This document shows positions 57,301 through 64,000 of a stretch of 64,000 nt of DNA, piece after piece. Below the pieces are notes generated by a model, which was not told where the DNA came from, made no database searches, and saw only the letters and a program-made list of their open reading frames with translations. Every line of letters begins with the position of its first letter. Position 1 is the stretch's first letter. The stretch spans positions 28,294,527-28,358,526 of the forward strand of contig OX485808.1 in the NCBI GenBank assembly GCA_950295325.1. The letters run 5' to 3'. Both the position numbers and the translations under genes were made by a program. This DNA comes from Polytrichum commune (lineage: Eukaryota > Streptophyta > Polytrichopsida > Polytrichales > Polytrichaceae).

Positions 57301-58493
57301 TTCCTGGAAAATTGATGATATCTGCACATTCTGGTGCACAATCACTTGATGCCTCTCAAATGAACATGACTCACTACGTAGGTTCCTTTAGCTTTGGACA
57401 CAAGGCATCATGGCGAATGGTTCAGTGGGTAAATGAACTGCTACCTGAGTTGGACTCCAGTGCTGATCGGTTGACAGGAGTAGTTTTTACTTCTGAGCAT
57501 GAAAACATCACGGTATGTTCTTACAACTTTCGAAGTGATTCTTAATCTCTTGTGCTTGAATTTGATCAAGTGTTCTCCATGAAGTAGTAAGGGCTTCTGG
57601 CTGAATTGCCTCCTTTCCTGGGAAATATCTATTGAAATGATTGTATAGGTTGACAATTAGTTGGCTTTTTGCACTAGCCATTTTTCTGTCACATCGTCCT
57701 ATGTTACTATATTGCTATCCTTGAGGTCCCAATTTTTCAGCTGCATTTTTTTCTGTTTTGATGTGCTAAGTGAGGATGTTTATGCTGTGAACTTTTCCAG
57801 CATGACCATTACTTGCAAGTCGTGAAGACAGAGGTCGTCACACTTCAGCGCAAAAAGGACTTGCAGATCCTAGAGCAGTATGACTACACGGCACATAGTA
57901 ATCAAATTCAGTCTTCCAATGTGCCTGTAGTCAAGTTTCACTATGAGCTGTCTCCAATGCAGGTACTGCTTTGTTGTCTTGATATTGGGCTTATAATCTC
58001 AATAGTATAAGCAGGGATGATGTTTTTAAAATCTTTTTTGATGTCTTCCGTTTACTTGTTTATGTGTGGTTTCCTGTATACAGATCTTACCATTCTCAAT
58101 GAAATGGAAGTGGAATGAGATGCAGTTATGGCCTTCCTGATGGAATTAAATTCTCTTGGCAGGTCTTGGTGAAGGAAAATCATAGATCGTTTTCGCACTT
58201 CATGTTGGTGATAGTATGTTTTTAGAGGGTTTTCTGCAGGATGTTTCTTGTAAATCAAAGCAAGTAGTTTGTGTTTACCAGTAATTGTGCGGGCAAATAG
58301 AGTTTATTTGTCCTACTGTCTAGTACCTATGATCTATAAGATGCTGGAGGATTCAACTTCGGTCATGAGGACTGCATAGAACTTTGCTGCCATCTTATAT
58401 AATTTTTTGGTGCATGTTGCTGGTATTATTGACTCCATGTTGCACAATACCATACGGATGGTGAAGAAAGTCGAGGTAGGGAAACAGTTTTGA
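54312..58493 (+). pseudogene. 5'-truncated PDIL5-4 pseudogene (exons 4-15)
   Basis: Exon equivalents: 54312-54369, 54765-54964, 55177-55234, 55592-55632, 55794-55868, 56169-56225, 56664-56729, 56921-57073, 57300-57512, 57801-57962, 58163-about 58204 (broken) and 58415-58493. Exons 1-3, with the start codon, first membrane segment and promoter, lie outside the duplicated unit. Exon 10 is 66 bp instead of 67, and the one-base loss creates TAG at 56722-56724. Most of exon 14 and its donor are deleted after CACTTCAT. The acceptor before exon 15 reads GCAT where the gene reads GCAG. The catalytic CAWC codons (exon 6) are still intact. It cannot make the full protein; any transcript would have to start from a new promoter. 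Confidence 0.93.
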
Positions 58494-59039
58494 TGCGCAC
58501 GAATTTCAACCACTTCCTGTTTTGCCACATTTATTGGTGGATTACTGTCAGTTAGGATACAGGAGGAGGTTGGAATGTTGTTGTCCTCGAAGGTGTTCAA
58601 AACTTTTTCTGGTGAAATTGCAATGCTATAGACCATATTGTATTTCTATTTCCAGGTAGCAATCTGACTCATCTGGCAGATACCTCGAGGACATCTTTTG
58701 GTTGATGAGGTCTGATTATGTGCACAGGTTGTTGCAAATTGTTGTTACTAAGCCCTTTGATAAAAAGGTGAAATACTGGTTCTTTATGACAGAGATGTTC
58801 TCGATTCTGGCTGGTCAAGCAGCAACAGTAGCACATGAACTCAATTACTGAGTACGAGAACCTTCACTTTGACATTAGATGATATATTCATATGAGCTCA
58901 AAATAATCACAAGGCAAATGTCTACAGCCTCCATTTGGATTTGCTAACCAGCTCATGCTAAGCTTAACCACGTGTCTCACATCCTAGGAGACGTGGGCTA
59001 GCCGGAAAAAGAAAAGCATTTTAAGACCCATCTATCTTA

Positions 59040-59792
59040 CTAACCCATGACCGTCAACTTGATTCTTTTGTTGCTGGCTCTCGTCTCCTCTCGGGTGTCT
59101 TCGCTGTGCCATTGCGTTGGGGCGGCCTCCATTAATTCTGACAACCCAACATTTAGAATGGGCGCGAAGTTCACAAGCGGACAATCTGGAATGATCTCCG
59201 ATGTCGTGGTAGCTAAGTCTGGATGATGTTGTGGTGTGACTTGTCGTTGTGTGATATGTTGTTGATGAACTTGATCCAACATAGAGCTTTGTTGTTGTGT
59301 CACTTGTTGTTGATCGACTTGATCCAACGTAAAGCTTTGTTGTTGTGTCACTTGTTGTTGATCGACTTGATCCAATGTAAAGCTTTGTTGTTGTGTCACT
59401 TGTTGTTGATCGACTTGATCCAATGTAAAGCTTTGTTGTTGTGTGGCATGTTGTTGTGGTTTGGGGCGACAACATTTTTTCCACATTGCGCGGAGTTCTT
59501 CAGCGGTAAGGCAAGGAGGCATCCAGCTGCTGCAGCTAGGCTTTGGCTTTGATGCCAAAGCTAATTTGGCCTTGGCGATCAATGCAGTCATGTTTGGTGT
59601 TGGATCCTCTGGGATTTGGGTGGAGCTCCCCGAAAATTCACGATCCGGAACTCCATCGCACAAAACTTGGAGCTGAAGTGGCATTCGAAATCTCCCCATT
59701 TCTTCTTTCTTTGTATGACTTTGACAGATCAGTGTCGGAAAAAATATGATCAATTTGTGTATGGTGACAACAAAAGTAATTACTTGCAACAA
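59040..59792 (-). CDS. Q-rich repeat protein of unknown function, copy B (250 residues)
   Basis: From its internal MGRFRMP it parallels the 220-residue frame at 46490-47152 almost residue for residue. It has the same four 16-residue Q-rich repeats and one codon fewer after the repeats (PQHH against PQQHH). In this copy the open frame extends 31 codons further upstream to an earlier ATG. That extension is not matched in copy A, so the MGRFRMP start (about 59697) is the better guess. The function is unknown. It lies downstream of the PDIL pseudogene in opposite orientation. Confidence 0.5.
   Translation of the reverse strand: MLQVITFVVTIHKLIIFFPTLICQSHTKKEEMGRFRMPLQLQVLCDGVPDREFSGSSTQIPEDPTPNMTALIAKAKLALASKPKPSCSSWMPPCLTAEELRAMWKKCCRPKPQQHATQQQSFTLDQVDQQQVTQQQSFTLDQVDQQQVTQQQSFTLDQVDQQQVTQQQSSMLDQVHQQHITQRQVTPQHHPDLATTTSEIIPDCPLVNFAPILNVGLSELMEAAPTQWHSEDTREETRASNKRIKLTVMG
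59290..59455. repeat. 48-bp coding minisatellite in the Q-rich ORF, copy B
   Basis: This is the counterpart of 46729-46905, with the same unit and about the same copy number. Confidence 0.8.
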
Positions 59793-59839
59793 ATCAGTTG
59801 TTTTGTGTTTTTTTTCTTTTGAATCTCACCCTGTAGTTG

Positions 59840-61222
59840 GCCCGAGTAGGCAGTTCAAGCTTAAGGCGATTATGATAATTGTGTAATCGCTAGATTGGTT
59901 ACACACACAAATGATCGATGACAGGAGTCGATGGGTTGAATGGCCCACAAAACTCCTCAAGTGAACACATTTATAGGGTGATCAGGGCTTAATACTTTTA
60001 CTTTTGCAGAGGAGAAGTTAAAAGTAGAATGGAGACGTCATGGTCACATTGGAAGGTTAAAAACCATAAAGTAAAAGGAAAATTGTAACGAGACGATGGA
60101 AAAGTAAACGTAAAATGAAAAAGGTCGAGGAAACGTAAAAGTAAAATGTACAGGAAAGTAAAAGTAAAAGAAAGGGTACAGTACACTAAATAGGATATTT
60201 AGTGTTTTATTATATTTGATGTTGTTACCGCCCTACCCTACTCAAAACTAATTTCCAATTTTTTTTTAACAATTAGTGTTAGAAGATATGCTAGAAGATA
60301 TGTTGGAATTCTCCTTTTATCATTGTTACATTTTGTTTTCCATATATTTACTAACACTAAATTCAAACATGTAACTAAATTCCACATATTATCCATAGTT
60401 GATATTTAGTGTTTGAGTTTACATTTAATGTTACTTACTTTCATAGGTTTATTGATATTCAATGTATGTGTTTGTATTTAGTGTATCAAACACTTAATAC
60501 CCTATTTTAGTGTAGTGTTGTAATGAGAGGAATAAATCTAACCTAGTTGGTGGCTGAAAACTATATGGCATGGAACGCTACACTAAATATTGTATTTTAT
60601 GTCACATGGTATCTTAGGGCATTGTGGTAAGTTTTTCTAATGACACTTCTTATTACTAATTTTGCGACAATTATCATTCCAACTCACTTTTCGTTCAACC
60701 ACTTTTAGTTTGGTACATTTTGCATCCCAACAATTTTGTAATGAATGTTGTCATGGATGATTAAAATTTGGATGAAAAATCATCCTGGGAACTGGATTCT
60801 TCATACCACGTGTAACTAACGTGAGTGTAAGAAGGGGTATTATTTGAGGCATTAGCGTACATAATATACAATAAGAGAGAGGTTATTTTCTCCTGGTGTA
60901 TGCACTTAATAAAGCTATCAAAAATGTTGACGTAAAAGTAGATGTACAAACGGAGGCCCTAAGACTTAGAGAAAAACTTACAATAAATGTGTTAGTTTCA
61001 TCCAATTCACATTTTCACTCCGTTCTATGAAACATCCAATTCGCAACATGAAATACCTTACTTGGTTATAAACGATATTCTCGATGGAAAAAAAGAAGTA
61101 AATATCTAGCCCACCATGTAACTCCAAATGGTAACCCACGCTACTTAGACAAATCGTTGTACATCCCAAAGATAGACTTTGGTGTTATTAAACAATAATA
61201 ATATGTGCCCCTTTTTCATGTA
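59840..61222. other. Non-coding part of unit B; includes the empty MULE site
   Basis: It matches 47300-48370 and then 49872-50308 of unit A directly, joined at the single TACAATAAG near 60869-60877. It contains the same AAAAGTAAAAG tract and the same ACACTAAAT words. No gene is seen. Confidence 0.6.
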
Positions 61223-61531
61223 CTAAGAAGATACTATACATATAGTAATCACGTGAGATTTGACTTTTTCCGACTTTGAAGTTTTGGCATGAATATTGTA
61301 GAGGCGGTCAAAGTCCGAAGGTTTGATGGGTCTCCGCATATCGGCCCACTTGGGTGACATGAAGTTTGGATTGAGAAGATCATCCACTAACTCTTTAAGT
61401 GAAATAAAATAGCATGGTACTTGATGCCTCAAACATGCAATGATGCGGGTGACGTTTACTTCTTTCAAATTCACATCCGAATCTTGTGTGAGCACTAATT
61501 TAAGGAACGCTTTCGTCATTCGGGCCCACAA
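61223..61531 (-). CDS. Unidentified reverse-strand reading frame, unit B
   Basis: The first 66 codons match the frame at 50309-50533 with one or two substitutions (for example HIIAC to RIIAC). A deletion (GGTCTCCGC against GGTCTCACGC) then shifts the frame and makes this copy longer. The shift suggests the C-terminal end is not under constraint. No family is recognised. Confidence 0.22.
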   Translation of the reverse strand: MWARMTKAFLKLVLTQDSDVNLKEVNVTRIIACLRHQVPCYFISLKELVDDLLNPNFMSPKWADMRRPIKPSDFDRLYNIHAKTSKSEKVKSHVITICIVSS

Positions 61532-62029
61532 TACAAGAGAGTTTCATGGGTCACGGCGCTCAATGCAACCTAAGGTAACTTGTGTGGGTGTTAAGTGGCT
61601 CGTTTTTCATGTTTCCCAAACTCTATCAATCAAATTTACGGAACGTAACTTGTGGTGAATCAACAAAATTGTGACGAAGCATCATCCAAAATCGTATTGA
61701 AATTTAGATTTCCCTTGATGTAGTCATGATTATCAGATGTGAGTGTGTGTTGATTCTTTAATTGTTGTAAAGGGTGCATAGGGGGCATGCTTAGTTATGT
61801 AGTGCCTTTCATAGTAGTTCTCATCCTAATTTTGAAGAGCTATAAATTTAACTTCTCTATAATTACACTACCTGCTTATTTGTTATGTACACAATGTCAT
61901 TCCACTTTGTCACCTATAGCAAGATGTAAGAACGAACATAAAATTATCTTCATATGGTTTTATGCCCATCTCACATTGAGTGTTCCCACACATTTTTCCA
62001 CTCATTCTAAATTAGGATGAAAACTACTA

Positions 62030-62346
62030 CTCCCTCTGTTTCAAAATAAAACTGTGGTTTCTATTTCAGTGCGGGATTAAGAACAGTGACCAGCTTTGAA
62101 CCACAATGCGTTTTTTAACCAAAATTGGGAGCTGCCGAAAATTAGCAAGCTGGCACGGAGTATACAGTATTTACCGAGGCTACTGTAGCTTCTTAGATAA
62201 ATATACCATATTTATTAGTAGGCCCAGCTGCACTGCCGTTGTTAGCCGTGAATGATAGGCATGAGTAGTGGTAATAACAAAACCATGGTTTTATTCTGGC
62301 ACGGAGTTTATGCAAAAACCATGGTTTTATTGTGAAACAGAGGGAG
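62030..62346. mobile_element. Stowaway-type MITE, 317 bp, unit B only
   Basis: The ends are CTCCCTCTGTTTCA at the left (62030 on) and its mirror, ending AACAGAGGGAG, at the right, with TA duplications at 62028-62029 and 62347-62348. This is the classic Stowaway (Tc1/mariner) terminus. Inner inverted text around AAACCATGGTTTTATT extends the hairpin. Unit A has no element at the equivalent place (about 52292-52298). Confidence 0.88.
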
Positions 62347-62450
62347 TATAAGCTAACTTTATGTGCATTGATTGTGGTAAATGATGTGGGTTTATGCATT
62401 GTATGATTATTACGGACAACTTATAGTGCGGCCCACATGCAACATCATTG

Positions 62451-62484
<34 letters not shown>

Positions 62485-62520
<36 letters not shown>
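62485..62520. repeat. (AG)n microsatellite
   Basis: An (AT)n run leads into about 18 AG units. Unit A has only a short GAGAGAGAG here (53491-53501). Confidence 0.9.
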
Positions 62521-62522
<2 letters not shown>

Positions 62523-63455
62523 GGGCATTTCTTGAGTGAAGCTATGCTTACTTTCAAGCATATTTCTTTCTACAACATCCTCTTGTCAAGAGGCCATTCC
62601 ATTCTTTCATATATCTATGTATCTATCCAAACCCGGGAGGGTGGGTGGGATCTTCCCTCCATGTAAGTACATTGCACAGTTTAACTTTCACACTTTGGAG
62701 CATTTTGAAAAAACTTGCAATATGTGTAACTTTGGAGTATTCACATCCCTAAAGTTAGCAAGTGTAAATCCTTTTCACACCAACTTGCAACCTAAGTCCA
62801 TCATATGCTAAATCAAGTTTAACATGATGTCCTAATATCCTCTTGAAGTCAATAACAAGGTATCATTGTAAAACATGCTTTCTAACTTGTAAAATGTTTA
62901 CTTCCTCTATACACACACTATTTCGTAAAAAGATGGTATACAAAACCTAATAAGGCCGTCAAGTTTGTGAAGGGTCTGCCTCACATGTGCCCATGCAACC
63001 AACCAACAAACAATTGAGGATTAGTTACGTACACGAGGTGAATAACAGCAGAACCCAATTGTTATCTATGTCACACAAATACATGAGGCATAACCATATA
63101 TTTTGTATCCAAAAATACTCACTATCTTCAATGAGTATTCTACCTGTTCCTTGGCCATTTGAGAATCCACACCTTGTAGTAAGGCACATTCACTTCCAAC
63201 AAGCCCCCTCCTTGTTTACCCTAACCTCAAAAATTACCTAAGGTAAACTGCTTCCGCGGCTTATGCTTGGAAAGGAAGTACTCAAGTGGGCTTCCTCTTA
63301 ATATATGGTTAGGTAAACAATTAGGACCGTAGATTTTTAGTCTAAGATCTACGGTCGTTTACCCTTAGTTGGCTATTGCCTAGTATTGAGGTAAAACTTT
63401 TTAGGGTACATATTACTGAGTGGTATCAATTGGTTAAAATTTGGCCTAGAGTTAG

Positions 63456-63458
<3 letters not shown>
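62521..63458. other. Block of about 940 bp present in unit B only
   Basis: It separates two AG runs (62485-62520 and 63459-63498), whereas unit A has one short GA run. Near 63312-63363 an inverted repeat (GGACCGTAGATTTTTAG and CTAAGATCTACGGTC) could fold. I see no gene, and the AG runs hide any target duplication. It is either an insertion into the GA tract of B or a deletion from A. Confidence 0.55.

Positions 63459-63498
<40 letters not shown>
63459..63498. repeat. (AG)n microsatellite
   Basis: About 20 AG units immediately before the dispersed repeat of unit B. Confidence 0.9.
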
Positions 63499-63499
<1 letters not shown>

Positions 63500-63500
<1 letters not shown>

Positions 63501-63950
63501 CTCTCCTCGAGGACCCACATATTCACTCAAAGTCAATAATTATCAATTTTGTCAATCATGAGGGATCATCCTTGGGGTCATGGCATAAGAGTATCTCATA
63601 TGCTCATTGAAAATTGATTCCCTCCAAAATTTGACTTTCTAGGGTTTTGTAGGACAATGCCACATGCTCGTCTCACCCACATAGGCCAAATGTTCTGCAA
63701 TGCAAGGGGGAATTGTTGCATGCAAGCATACCTCTCATCCACCCAACATAAAAACTTCACCCCTTATAGGCATGTGGTTGAATCATCTCAAATGACTTGG
63801 GTCAGACAAATTGAGGGGTTTTGAAGCAAATTATGGTGTCAAACCAACTAGAATAAAATTAACATCCATATTGCATTCAATTTCAAGGCTCGTTATGTTG
63901 GATGAATGAAAGGTACACTTGTATGCAATAATTTCCAATTTGCTAATTGC
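63500..63950. repeat. Dispersed repeat at the end of unit B
   Basis: It is collinear with 53486-53945, with few differences (for example GGTATCGCATATG against AGTATCTCATATG). It ends CAATTTGCTAATT before the non-duplicated flank. Confidence 0.8.
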
Positions 63951-64000
63951 CACCTAAGTTTAGAAAGAGATAGAGAGAGTTGTATTTTTCAGAGCTTTTT

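Larger units (their letters stand above)
53951..63950. repeat. Tandem segmental duplication, unit B (10.0 kb)
   Basis: This is a head-to-tail copy of 41252-53950. In exon 12, I count five differences in 213 bp, and in exon 5 one in 200, so the copies are recent but not identical. That rules out a simple assembly repeat. After 63950 unit B continues into GCCACCTAAG, whereas unit A continues into unit B, so B keeps the original downstream flank. Confidence 0.9.

Noticed and set aside
54312-58493. A second functional PDIL gene
   Set aside because: It has no start exon or promoter, a stop in exon 10, a deleted exon 14 and a destroyed acceptor before exon 15.

Overview
Organism and overall character. 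The window looks like nuclear DNA of a land plant with a repeat-rich genome. It carries one spliced eukaryotic gene with GT-AG introns, whose product belongs to the plant PDIL5-3/5-4 family. The rest is mostly plant-type transposons: Mutator-like, hAT, PIF/Harbinger (Tourist-like) and Stowaway elements, plus solo LTRs. I cannot place it more finely; a non-seed plant is possible but unproven. There are no operons, no CRISPR array, and I found no tRNA or rRNA gene.

Layout. 1-2.9 kb is AT-rich with no recognisable gene. 2.9-11.1 kb is one composite Mutator-like element (9-bp target duplication, 8 of 9 matching) into which two long terminal repeats inserted separately; both survive as solo LTRs. 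11.8-12.4 kb is a hAT-type MITE. 12.5-15.9 kb has dense TGACTA/TAGTCA motifs around small reverse-strand coding fragments, probably a decayed DNA transposon. 18.9-22.4 kb is a cluster of Harbinger-type MITEs with TAA/TTA target duplications. 25.7-29.3 kb is a degenerate satellite array; its last part has been re-amplified with an embedded 35-bp-stem foldback. 29.4-33.2 kb is a GC-richer block with possible first exons of an unidentified gene. 33.2-39.3 kb is intergenic repeats.

The main gene. 39.9-45.9 kb encodes a complete 15-exon, 488-residue membrane-anchored thioredoxin/ERV protein (PDIL5-4-like) with an intact CAWC active site. All splice phases fit.

Tandem duplication. From intron 3 of that gene to about 53.95 kb, the sequence is repeated head-to-tail from 53.95 kb to about 63.95 kb. 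The second gene copy therefore lacks exons 1-3. It also has a frameshift leading to a stop in exon 10, a deletion in exon 14 and a lost splice acceptor before exon 15, so it is a pseudogene. A glutamine-rich reverse-strand ORF downstream of the gene is open in both copies. Comparing the copies exposes empty sites for a 1,492-bp Mutator-like element and a 1,062-bp hAT element in copy A, and a 317-bp Stowaway MITE in copy B, so their insertion sites can be read to the base.

I see no convincing new functional system. The value of the window is a dissectable record of duplication, pseudogenisation and nested transposition around one early-secretory-pathway gene.
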